NCBI GenBank assembly: GCA_948567375.1
Contig: OX419755.1
Location: 8,747,001-8,811,000 of the forward strand
Origin: Lunularia cruciata
Lineage: Eukaryota > Streptophyta > Marchantiopsida > Lunulariales > Lunulariaceae
Direction of reading: 5' to 3'
DNA: 64,000 nucleotides
Positions 46,280 through 56,757 of this stretch are shown one piece after another (position 1 is the stretch's first letter; the number at the start of each line of letters is the position of its first letter). A program made the translations under genes and the position numbers. The notes below the pieces were generated by a model that worked only from the letters and a program-made list of their open reading frames with translations, was not told the origin of the DNA and ran no database searches.

Positions 46280-48240
46280 GCCTTTGTAAACACATGTGTT
46301 ATCATCTCTTGTGTAGGACAATAAACTAACTTCACAACTTTCTCCTTTTCTTTGTCATGCCATTTGTAGTGTTGCATCTAGATTGCTCTGACGTTGGAGT
46401 TGTAGTGATGGTAGTTAGAGGTATTTTAGTAGTTACTTGTAGACTACTTGCTGATGGTCAGATTTCATGTTTGGAGTACTGACTTCATGGTGGGGCCCAC
46501 CGTCACTTTGCACCATTTGCACCGTTGGGTGTGTCGTCAATGGGATTGTTAGAGTTTTAGACCTAGCTCAAGTCCAAGGGTATACTTTTGAAGTGCAGCT
46601 CCAAAGAGCTTACTTCTCTAATGTTGAGCCTTCGAGTTCCTAGCTATGTTGGATAAAGGCCGATGAGTGTCACATAGATTCTCTTAGCTAGAGTGGGTGT
46701 GGCTTGATTATAATCAGTGCCCAATTGTTGGTAGTTTATAGAGTGATAAATCAAGTACTAATTTGAGTTGACTTGATTCAAGTAGTGTAAACAAATTGAT
46801 TATTGTGGCACTTTAGAGTCTATGTATGACTTATATGTGAGTTATGTGTCTATAGTATAGGATGTAGACAACGATGTAAGTTGTGTAGCGATGTATATAT
46901 GCATGACATCTTTCTCCTCTACAAACCTTCTTCTAATCTCAATATGCTTAGTCCTTGGGTGATGTGATGGTTTTTTGTTGAGTGCTATACTTCCTATATT
47001 GTCATAGTACAATGTAGTAGGACCTTCTTGCTCAAAACCTAGCTCCTTAAGAAAGCCTTCTGTTCCAGATGACTTCTTGAGTAGCATTTGAGGCAGCCAT
47101 AATTTTCCTCAGTAGTCTACATTGTGATAGATATTTGTTGTTTACTATGCTAGCTGATCGCTCCACCATTAAGCATGATTACATATCCACTAGTTGATCT
47201 GTTGTTATCTTTATCATCTCCCTAACTAGCATCGGTATATGCTTCAAGAGTAGAAGCAAGTATGTTCCCTTGCCTTTTGTACTCCAAGAATACATCTTGA
47301 GTACCCTTTAAGTACCTGAATACTCTCTTTATACCTTTCCAATGTACTTGTGTGGGGTTGCTAGTATATCAAGCTGGTGTTCCCACTGCATAGAATATAT
47401 CTGGTCTTGTTTAAACCATGATAAACATTAGAGAACCAAGAAGACTTTGCTACAACACTTTTTCATAAAGATTCACCTCCCCATCTATGATTCTGCTTTG
47501 CTTCCATCCCGGATCAAGAGGTGTAGAGACAGGATTTGCCTTTGTCATCTGATACTTAGCTAGTATGGATCTCACATACTATGGTTGGCTGATCCGGATC
47601 CATCCTACTTCTCTATCTCTGCTCACTTTGATTCCAAAACAAGTTTTACAAGACCAAGGATAGTCATCTAAAAAATAGAGCACAAGAAAATTATCATTCC
47701 TTTGATAGATTCATTGTTCCCCAACAGTAATAGATCATCTACATATACAACTATGTATACATCATCTCTAGTATACACACTCATGTCAAAATCTGCTCAT
47801 TTGAAATCTTACTCTCTCAAGTATGAGTCTAGTTTCTCATACCAGGCTCTAGGAGCTTGCTTAAGACCATATTAAGCCTTCTTAAGCAAGCACACTTTTC
47901 CTTTGCCTTCAGTATATCCATTTGGAACATCCATGTAGATTGTCTCTCTCAAATCTCCATTGAGAAAGGCTATTTTCACATCTAACTGCTCCACCTCTCA
48001 ATCTCCCTCTGCTACAAGAGCGAGAAGCATACAAATAGATCCATACCTAGCAACTAGTGCAAAAGTTTTTGAATAATCTATTGATGCTTTTTGATTGAAG
48101 CCCTTTGCAATAAGTATTGCCTTGTACTTCAGGACCTCATTCTCAGCTCTATGTTTGACCCTAAAAACCCATTTACAGCCAATTGCTTTCCTACCTGGTG
48201 GTACATCAGCTAGTACCCATGTTTCATGAGTCTAAAGAGA
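46280..48240 (-). pseudogene. Copia RT and RNase H of the chimeric element
   Basis: Minus strand from 48240: LADVPPGRKAIGCKWVFRVK, then VEQLDVKIAFLNGDL, KKAxYGLKQAPRAWYEKL, and the RT active site VVYVDDLLLLGN (about 47735-47700). RNase H follows, with stops, to TTLYYDNIGSIALNKKPSHH and RTKHIEIRRRFVEEKDVMH (47087-46900). An insertion (46378-46899) then interrupts, and the tail VVKLVYCPTQEMITHVFTKA is at about 46350-46285. The RT catalytic YVDD is intact, but the frame is not. Confidence 0.82.
46378..46899. mobile_element. 522-bp insertion in the copia RNase H
   Basis: It is bounded by the direct repeat tgcat (46373-46377 and 46900-46904). Removing it rejoins the RNase H frame (...EKDVM to the HYKWHDKEKEKVVKL tail). 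It has no coding content. The ends do not have TG...CA, so the class is uncertain. Confidence 0.55.
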
Positions 48241-48263
48241 CTTCTTCTCTTCTGCTATAGCCA

Positions 48264-48857
48264 ACTCCTCCAAGGCTAACAAACCAAGACTCAAGGTATT
48301 GTTCACTAGAGAACTCAATGAGAGAGATAGTTGCAAATGAAAGGATGATGAGTACCTCCTCACCCCTAGTTTGTATACTTGTGAAATGGTTATGCACCAA
48401 AGTTACCAATTACTAGAGTATCTCAAGTGACTAGGCTAAAAGTCAAGTAAATTCAAGAAGTATAAAGGAATATCCATCCACATGGGCATATTCCACTAAG
48501 CATGTGATCTTATCTTGACTCAACCACTAGGTCAAAGATTCTTTCACATGGGCTATCCTTGGATTATAGAAGAATCCAAAACAAAAAGGATTGTGGACCC
48601 AAGAATTCTCAATTTTTTCTTTAAAGCCAAACACCTAGGAATAATACCAAGTCAAGAAATTAGAATCCAAAATAGTGGTGCTCATATTTTCCACTTCCTC
48701 TAAAGTAAGGTCCCCACTATCTTAGCTATAACTAACTTTAGCTAATCATGACTAATGTAGAACTATCATTTATCTCTATATAAATAATATCTCTTGAGTA
48801 TTTATAATACCAAGCTAAATATCATAATACTCCACACATGCACAAATGGGTGTTACA
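48264..48857 (-). repeat. 3' LTR of the nested gypsy copy, outer end missing
   Basis: Homologous to 6650-7254. On the minus strand the polypurine tract taggggtaaa (48858-48870) comes just before TGTAACACCC. Confidence 0.8.
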
Positions 48858-48870
48858 TTTACCCCTAGAC

Positions 48871-49250
48871 TAAGTTTTCACTTTGTCCTCAAAGTGAAGT
48901 CTCTCTACCTTCTATGATACATCTTCAACTTATCATGGTTAATCCTATCAAAGTGTCTTCTCACAACTCCTTGAGATCATAGGTGTAATTGAAAGGTCCA
49001 AAGTACTAAGGAAAAACTTCTTTTGCACTCTCTTGAATCAAATGGAATCAAACAACATTACCCAATCATCTTCTTTGGAAGGCTCCACCTTCTTCTTGCC
49101 TTGTCTCTTGCCATAGCTCTCCTTTTGTTTCCTTTAGGCTTGCTACACTTGAACCATAGCAATTGCTCTTGTCTTATCCAATTCCATAAGTTGATCCTTC
49201 CTTGACTTCTAGGCATCACCTCCTTGTGCTTTCTTCAATCTCCTATGAAT
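48871..49250 (-). other. Gypsy integrase C-terminal region and 3' untranslated part, decayed
   Basis: The minus strand shows Lys/Arg-rich pieces and stops. No separate gene is recognisable. Confidence 0.4.
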
Positions 49251-50787
49251 GCTTTGGAAGGTAGGAAGATCAAAGTGAAGAGTTAAGGTAGACTCAATAC
49301 CATACCAATTGAAATGGAGAATATCTAGTGGAAGTCTTCATGGTTTTCCTATACTTCCACAAAATTGTATGAATCCTCTTATCCTAATGATGTTCAGCCC
49401 TCTCCATTTTTGCATCTTTTGTCAACATAATGCACAAGATCTGATTGGTTCTCTCTGACAAACCATTGGAATTTGGCTTATAGGATGTAGTTACTCTATT
49501 TATGATAGAGAAATGTCATAGCATGGCTGTAGTGATGCTTTGTATAAACTCTCCTCCTCTATTAGAAACTAACTCCAAGGGGCATTTAAACCTAATGATA
49601 ATGAGTTCATAAGGAAATCTACCCACTTCATCTTCATTCTTGTCCTTCAATGGTCTAACCTCAATCCACTTGGTAAGGTAATTATTAACTACCACAATGT
49701 ATCAATTGTTCCTTGGGGCTTTATTGAGAGGATCTACAAAATCAACTACCCACTTCTCAAAAGGTCTTAGCAATGGAATAGATCTAAGTGGTGGAGTGGA
49801 CGTAGATTTTCTAGCAAAAGCTTGACAAACATGACAAGTTTTACAATAATCAAAACAATCCTTGAAAATCCCTCTCCGATGGTGACTTACATCTAGAATC
49901 TTGAAAGCAATCATCTTTCTTGCAAAGTGTCCTCCACACAATAAACCTTCATGAAACTCCTTTATGAGTATCATAGACTCTTCCTTACCCACTACTCTTT
50001 GAAGTAGACCATCTGCTCCTTGGTGAAAAAATAATATCCTCCACCATTGTGTAAGGTTTAGATCTTGTTGCAAGGGCCTTCCTCTCCCAGCATGCATCCC
50101 TTTTGGATAGTTACCTCTGGTCACAAAATCCACAATCTCCTTGTACTCCATTGTAACCTCTTGAGTGATTGAGATTTTCATGAGCTCCTCATCCAAGAAG
50201 AAATCATCCACTGGCTCATCTCCATCATGATCATAGGCCTTACATAACAATTCAGCATTTGCATGTTTCTTTTTTGGCCTATCCTCAATGGTGTAGTCAT
50301 ACTCATACAAGAGTATCATCCATCTTGCTAGTCTCCCTTCCACATTAGGCTTGTTGAAGATGTACTTCAAAGCCTTGTGATTTGTGACAATGGTGGTTTT
50401 CCCTCCAATCAAGTAGTGTCTAAACTTCTTGAGACCAAAGATCACTGCCAACCTTTCTCTCTCCATAATAGAGTAGTTCTTTTTTACTAAAACCATATGC
50501 CTACTAGCATAAGCTATTGGATGATCATGCACATCTTGGTCTAATTGAGTAAGAGTGCATCCTATAATTGCATTAGAAGCATCATTATAGAAGATGAAAG
50601 GCTTACTCCAATCAGGTTTAGCAAGAATTGGAGCTACAACAAGGGATTGCTTGAACTCCTCAAAAGCTTTGAGAGTCTCCTTGTCTTCCAAAATCACCAT
50701 GTAATCTACACCTTTCTTCATGTAGATAGTCAATGCATAAACCTTGTTGGAAAATGAGAAGATGAACCTCCTAGAGTACCCAACCAT
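49251..50787 (-). pseudogene. Gypsy RNase H and integrase of the nested copy
   Basis: RNase H: FIFYNDASNAIIGCTLTQ, HPIAYASRHM, YSIMERERLAVIFGLKKFRH and TNHKALKYIF, with the first catalytic Asp changed to Asn in 'YNDAS' context (the family usually has a VxxDAS form, so Asp is kept in NDAS). Integrase: the HHCC zinc finger (GGHFARK ... DVSHHRRG ... CKTCHVCQ), then the core with VDFVDPLN (first Asp), SNRGGEF, where the second catalytic Asp has become Asn, and NGLSERTN (the Glu). A stop lies after ITTAML near 49530. The open frame 49702-50787 covers RNase H through the first part of the integrase core. Confidence 0.88.
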
Positions 50788-50799
50788 CCCTAAAAATTA

Positions 50800-51720
50800 T
50801 CATAACTTTGTCAAGCTTGAAGGGAATGGAAGGTCTGAGACTTTCATTACCTTCTCAAGATCAACTACTATTCCATCCTTGGAGACTATTCCATCCTTGG
50901 AGACGATGTGCCCCAAAAGTAGACCTTCTTCACATCCAAAAATTAATTTCTCTAGGTTGAGTGATGCATTTGCCTCATCCAAGTCTTGCAAGACCTTGAT
51001 TAGGTGCTCAAAGTGCTCCTCCTTGCTCCCATAGACACAAAAGTCATCAATGAAGTCACTCACAAATTTCCCAATGAATGATTCAAATACCTTGTTTATG
51101 AACCATTGGAATATGGATGGAGCATTGCAAAGCCCAAAAGACATGACCTTGAAAGCGTAAATTCTCCAAGGTGTGGTGAACGTGGTGAGTTGTTGATGCT
51201 CTGGTGCAATCTTGATTTGGTTATATCCACTATAACCATCTCCAAAACTATACTTCTCATGACCTAAGATCTCATCCAAGATCTCATCAATGAATGATAA
51301 TGGGTAGTAGTCTTTCTTGGTAATAGCATTGAGTTTTTTGTAATCCACACATACGTGAAGCTTGCCATTCTTTTTCTTCACAATCACAATTAGAGACCCA
51401 TTCTGAATTCTCCACCTCAAAGATAAATCCAGTCTCCTTGAGCTTATCAATCTCCTCTTTCACAACCAAAGATATTGGTGGGCTAATGCGACATTACTTT
51501 TGGCAAACTGGTCTTGCATGTGACTCCACTTTATCTTGTGCTCCTCCAAGGTGACTTCCTTCAGATCCTTGTAACTAAAAGCAAACATGCGGATGAACTT
51601 GCAGAAAATATTCTCAAATCTCACCTTCTCCTCCTTGGTAACATTTGGACCATACTTGAGAATAGATAACCTACTCTCTGTCTCCTCAAGTGTCAATAGT
51701 GATTTATCTAGGTCCTTCAA
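50800..51720 (-). pseudogene. Gypsy reverse transcriptase of the nested copy
   Basis: Nearly the same protein as at 84-1235: KDLDKSLLTLEETESRLS, KEEIDKLKETGFIFEVENSE, a frameshift in SEWVSP, then VIVKKKNGKLHV, VDYKKLN, FGDGYSGYNQI and FIDDFCVYGSKEEHF. It carries a short internal duplication (VSKDGIVSKDGIVV) near 50880-50920. Confidence 0.88.
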
Positions 51721-52139
51721 AACCAGGTGAAAAATCCTTAGTAATCAAAGGATACACATCAAAATCAGATTCAGATTCATCCTTCTCCATGGAAATCTCC
51801 TCCTTTGTGCTTGTATCCACACCTGAAGTTCCTTCTTCAGAATTTGAATGTGAAGTGTTGGTGGTGTTAATCACAAGAATTTTGACTCTATGGTTTGATG
51901 TCTCAATCCTCAAGAACCCTTTGTGTCATCAATCAATTGTGTGTGTGCTCTCAACCATGGCCTCCTAAGAAGTAAGTCATAGCTTGAATCCTTCAAAACT
52001 TGGAAAGTCATGAGATTTTGGATTCCCATAACTAAAACTACCACCTTATACATCACTCCTACTGGTCAAACTTGTTGCTTGTTTGCCATACTCACCATAG
52101 ATGTTGGAGGTCTAGAGGGTATCATACACAACTTCTTCA

Positions 52140-53149
52140 TCAACCTTTCTCACGTGGCATTCATTGTTGATCCTCCATCAACCAATGCATCCTTGATGTT
52201 GTAACCATTCACTCTCACGTCAATCTTGGAAGCATACTCACAAGCCTCCCATGGTGCTGGTTTGGCATCCACCACCCCTATTGATACTTGAAATTTTGCC
52301 TTCTTCTTCCTCTTGCTCTTTGTAGAACTCAAACCACCTTTAAACTCATTTCTCAAGGTAGGGTTCAAAGCAATCAATTGGCCCAGTGTGATGTTAGCCT
52401 TGTGACTACCAACATCCTCCAACACATTGTAGTTCTATTGTTGCTTGGAGATCAAGAAGTCTTCTATCTTCAACTTCTTTCTTGGAGTCTTTGTTGTTGA
52501 TAGCATTAAGGTGCGAGTGTTCCTAGTAGATATGGGAGTATCCTTGCTAAGGGTAAATCCTTGAGAAGAGTGCATATCCTTTGCAAAACAAACAATTTTT
52601 TTCTCTTGTGCCAAAAGCTTCAAATTAAGACCCTTGGAGTTTGAGCACTCTCCCTTCTCATACTTACCTTCAACCACATCTATAGATGTTATCTCCTTAT
52701 CTTTGTTTGGATTAGGAGCCACTTGGATTTCATTACCTTCTCTTTCCCTCTATTGGTTCCCTCATAACCTCTTCCTCCATGGTAAGTGGAATTTGGGAAA
52801 TTCTTTTGGATATGGCCTCTTCCTCCACAACCAAAACAATTTCTCTCATTGAAATTGTTGGTTGTTGGCCTCTTCTATATGGATAACTTCTATAACTCCT
52901 AGGCCATCTACCCACATCATGATCCACCTCTCTCTTCTCCCATAGTTGCATCACATTGATCTTGAGATTTGCAAGTTGTTTTGTGATGGTTTGAAGTGGA
53001 TCTTTTGGTGGAGGTGCAAGAATTAGAGTAACTACTACTTGTGGTGCAACCCTTGCAACCAAAGTATCAGAAGTTCCACCATACTTGTAGCCTTGAGGAG
53101 GATGCACAACCTCCTTCACCACCAAATCACTCTCATCTCCTTCTAAACT
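52140..53149 (-). pseudogene. Gypsy gag C-terminal part and protease of the nested copy
   Basis: Pieces 53125-52733, 52722-52435 and 52425-52150. The zinc-knuckle region (CFGCGGRGHIQ, near 52800-52840) has its last Cys changed to Phe. The protease site DALVDGGSTMNAT is kept. It starts after an in-frame TAG at 53150-53152, at the same codon as in gypsy A. Confidence 0.82.
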
Positions 53150-53701
53150 CTACTCCATATAAATTGCGATCTTGATATAAATTGCAATCTTGATAGCTTC
53201 AACCTTAGAATAAGATTTTTCATATCTCACCTTTTTTTAATTTGTGGTCTCAACCATCCCACTAAATTCTTGGTGAGCATGGTCCCCATGCCAATCATAG
53301 TAGTCTCCATATCATCCTCACCCTTCCTTAACACTATGCAAAATCTGGACTCTAACTTTTCCACTCTTTTCACATAGAGTCTCACTTTTTCTTCATCTCC
53401 TTGCTTGAGAAAGGTAACCTTACTCATCAATCTCTCATAACTCTTATCTAGAAGAAATCTCTTAATGACAACTGAAGTCAAACTCTCCCAAGACTCTTCT
53501 TGCCTATCTCTCCTCTCTCTCTCTCTTTTGGTATTTTGACTCATATCATATAAGTGTTGCATCCTCAAAGAAATATGGTAATAATGAGGCCCACTCATTC
53601 TTCCTCCTCTCATTGTTTCCTATGCAAGCTCTCTTGAATTCTCTCACAAAGGCCTCTATATCTTCTCCATCCTTGCTAAAGAAAACCAAAAGTTTCCTCA
53701 T
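53150..53701 (-). pseudogene. Gypsy gag N-terminal part of the nested copy
   Basis: The ATG at 53701 (MRKLLVFFSKDGEDIEAF) matches 3127. The Retrotrans_gag core is recognisable in 53613-53227 (FFEDATL, KQGDEEKVRLYVKRVEKLE). A frameshift lies around 53500 and a small duplication at about 53163-53190 (aattgcgatcttgata). The position of the gypsy A-specific stop is TGG here. Confidence 0.8.
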
Positions 53702-54154
53702 CTTAACCCTTCACTATCTTTCTTTTCTCTCAATTTTTTCTCTTTTCTTTTCTCTCACTCTATAACTAATAGATTATATTCATGACTAATACCATTTGAG
53801 AGTAATCCACCCCTAGGGAACACAAAAGGTTCCAGTTTCTCCAAGATTTATGTAGCAACATCAAATCCTAGAGTGCATATTAATTGAACTCTTATAGATA
53901 GTTTATCCATACGATGAAAGATTATCTCCATCATTAACCTCAAGAACTAGCTAATCAAGGTGATAGTATTTTTGTAGTTGTATTAAGACTGTCTCCAAGA
54001 TCTTTCACCAAAGTCTCCAAAATACTTTTACTCCACTATACTCATGTCCTTTTGGAAGTCCTTTCACTCCACAAACCGCACATAACTCCTTGAGCTTAGA
54101 TCTTCTCCCTCCCAATCTTAGTGAAGAAGGTCCAACATGCAAACCCAGGTCAAG

Positions 54155-54403
54155 TTAGCCTCTCCTTTCCCTCAATCTTGTGCTCTCAAAATTCAATGGA
54201 CATGAACTTGCCTTATGTCCCTTCTCTCTATATAGAAAGCACTTAGACTCACCCTTTCCTCCAAGTGGTATAAGTTTTTGGATCCTCTCAACACTCTCCT
54301 CATATTCTATTCTAAACTCTTTTTTCCTCAAATCCATCTCTAAAATCATCTCAAAGCCTTGGGGAACCTTGCATAGCCTTAATTTCCACTCTTGGTGTTC
54401 CAT
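54155..54403 (-). pseudogene. Leader zinc-knuckle ORF of the nested gypsy, shortened
   Basis: Homologous to 5254-5703. It starts MEHQEWKLRLCKVPQGFEMI. The knuckle reads CFLYREKGHKASSC, having lost one Cys. It ends early after ESTRLRERRG by a frame change. Confidence 0.65.
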
Positions 54404-54589
54404 GTTCCCAAGATTATTCTAAACACTCAAACATACTTTTTGTTGCTCTCACACTCCTCACGTATGAGATCTCTACTCTGTAGAATTGACCCATCCTCAC
54501 AATGTCACTCAAATCTCTCAAATGGTATATTACAATCCTTTGAAATTTTGTACACTTGATCACAACTCTAGGGCATCCTTCCTTGCAAA

Positions 54590-54894
54590 ATTTTAGAGTA
54601 GAAATTCTTGAGTTTGTGCTAGATCTCCCAACTCCAAGCATAAGTGTCTACTAGGTCTCTGAATGGCTCTTGCATAGCCCTTAGCAAAACCCTCTTAGTA
54701 GTAGAGTGCTTGATTCTCTCCTCCTTGTTGGACTCAAGCTAATCTATATCATGAGCTTCCAATGCCAAGTCTAAACAATCATAACTGTCTAAGATACACT
54801 TCACATCCAAAGCCCAAGCTTTGTAGTTAATGTTTCCTAATTTCTCTAGCTCTTTGAGTTCTCCTATCAACCCTAGTGGTGATTGTGGGCCCAT
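54590..54894 (-). pseudogene. Copia gag start of the chimeric element
   Basis: ATG at 54894, five bases inside the 5' LTR: MGPQSPLGLIGELKELEKLG, then NYKAWALDVKCIL and RAMQEPFRDLVDTYAWSWEI, with one stop. This is a copia-type gag N-terminus (a 'Y-x-x-W' substrate-like block), quite unlike the gypsy gag. It ends abruptly at about 54590, where gypsy leader sequence begins. Confidence 0.72.
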
Positions 54895-54898
54895 AACC

Positions 54899-55389
54899 TA
54901 ATGAGAATCTTCCTTCCTAGTCCTTGGAGTAGATGGTCTATCCTCAGTCATTCTGAATTCTAATGTATCAGACATCCTGGCACTCAACTTTCACAATCTC
55001 ACCAAAGTAGACACTCTTAATTGCACACAACAATACTCAACTCACTCTCTCTTAGACCCTTCAAAGGTAGTACACACTAGTTCACTCATGCAACACTAAT
55101 AGCCTCTAACACTAAGATAGCACAAAACATTCCTGAGATAATGTTAGGCAGCTCAAAGCTTCACAAAATGCTATGGGTTGGTGCTAGGAGTCACCCATGT
55201 AGAAGAACTTAACAAAACAAGAGCACAAGTACTCTTATATACATATAAGCAAACCCTAAGGGGTTTCTTTACTCAACCCTAATTACCTAAACTCACTTTA
55301 CCCTAAATATCTAGTAAAGTTTCTAGAGGAATATAACAAAGCCTTAAAAGTAGAGAAGTCACTAAACTAGAGATTAACTACATCTAACA
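54899..55389 (-). repeat. 5' LTR of the chimeric copia
   Basis: 491 bp, homologous to 45715-46206. I see no standard tRNA-iMet primer site after it; the bases are ttaggttatgggcccac. Confidence 0.85.
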
Positions 55390-55394
55390 CTCTA

Positions 55395-55894
55395 TTACAT
55401 ATGTGTCGCATTTTAAGGTGTAAAGTAAACAGCCTACTCTACTTCGGCATTCAATGCATAAGCTTGCGCTTTTCACTTGCACAAGCTTCAAGGTCTCTAG
55501 CAGTCTAAGTCAGCAACGACCAGATTTAGTTGTCACTCTTCATAACTCTGATTTGAAGGATGGTACTGAATACTATCCTGCATTAGTCTTTCTTCAGTCA
55601 CTAACAAGGTGCAATCGCCTTCATTTATCTTCATATAATTATAAGATACTTCACTGACAAGGACTTAATTCTACCATATACACTGTTGGAAGCATATAGA
55701 TGGACCTTCTTGAGACATTGTCTTCTACAAGATTTCTATTGAGGAAAAAGATCATCATGGACTGAAACTTTTTAACTTCTTCCTTCCTTCTCAGGCTTAA
55801 GGATGTGTAAATTGTTGATCATGAAGACATTGCAGCCATCATGACCCGTGTGAACTCCAAGACTTTTCTGCACTTGAAGGACTCGCAAAGATCG
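55395..55894. other. Host spacer between the chimeric element and copia-2
   Basis: Continues the host sequence of 45446-45714. It is homologous to about 63345-63720. No gene recognised. Confidence 0.5.
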
Positions 55895-56039
55895 TGTTAG
55901 CAGTTTCACTATCTCTTGTCTTGCTATCCCGGCAGCGGCCCACCTCTCACTCTCCTGATAGGTGGGTTCAGATTTTAGAATATAAAGAACATCCGTGGGT
56001 TCAGATCTCATCAATTTTCAGTCAGCACTCTTCCTAACA
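55895..56039 (+). repeat. Copia-2 5' LTR, internally deleted
   Basis: 145 bp, collinear with the ends of 60648-60905. Confidence 0.78.
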
Positions 56040-56610
56040 TGGTAGTAGAGCAACCCCGCACAAAAGACCCCGAGTTACAATGGAGATCCATACACCGCTA
56101 CACTGAAGAGTCACGCCTAGAAGAACCAGAGCTGGCTGCTAAGAAGATCCACACACAAAAGGGGTCAAAGCTGCAGAGAATTACAACATCATGGACCAGG
56201 CAATCCCATTACAACCCTGATCTGCCTAAGTTCACTATCAATTCTTTCATGCATGAAAAATAAGACTGAATTGATCTTCAGAATAGAGAAGCTTAGCGAT
56301 TTGATCACTGGTGTTGAACGACCCATCACTCCACCTCCAAGTCCAAGCAGAACCGTGTAACTCTTCCCGTGATAGTGACCATGCACTTACCATTCTAAAA
56401 ACCTCAATTGTGGACAATCACATGGGGATTATTAGCAGGATCTAGAGTACAGCTGATGCTTGGGCAAAACTCAATTGATATATATGCCTCAGCTGACATT
56501 GCAGCACAGATCCACATTTGAGATGCTCTGCACAAGTTTAAAATGGCAACAAGAAAATATGGCAAGAAACATCAACAACTTCTGTCAGATTTTGGATCAA
56601 TCAAATGCAA

Positions 56611-56757
56611 TTGGTCAACCAATATCTGAAGGAGAGGCATATACATGTCTTCTCCTAAGGCTGCTAGATGCACATAGCACATTATTGGTCAACCAATATC
56701 TGAAGGAGAGGCATATACATGTCTTCTCCTAAGGCTGCTAGATGCACATAGCACATT
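56611..56757 (+). repeat. 74-bp tandem duplication in copia-2 gag
   Basis: ttggtcaaccaatatctgaa starts at 56611 and again at 56685. The two units are virtually identical. Confidence 0.93.

Larger units (their letters stand above)
48264..54590 (-). mobile_element. Second copy of the gypsy A family, nested in the copia element
   Basis: Minus-strand order: leader with zinc-knuckle ORF (54403-54155), gag, protease, RT, RNase H, integrase, polypurine tract and 3' LTR (48857-48264). It is homologous to 1-5885 (minus the solo LTR) and to the LTR at 6563-7254. It lacks its own 5' LTR and primer site, and its 3' LTR lacks about 90 bases of the outer end. Confidence 0.85.
45715..55389 (-). mobile_element. 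Chimeric element: copia ends with a gypsy element inside
   Basis: LTRs at 54899-55389 (5') and 45715-46206 (3') are homologous, about 490 bp, with a near-perfect target duplication (cttta at 45710-45714, ctcta at 55390-55394). Just inside the 5' LTR is a copia gag start (54894-54590). Just inside the 3' LTR are a polypurine tract (agtgggag) and copia RNase H and RT (to about 48240). Everything between, 48264-54590, is a gypsy element in the same orientation. The copia protease, integrase and most of gag are gone, and so is the 5' LTR of the gypsy. Confidence 0.82.
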
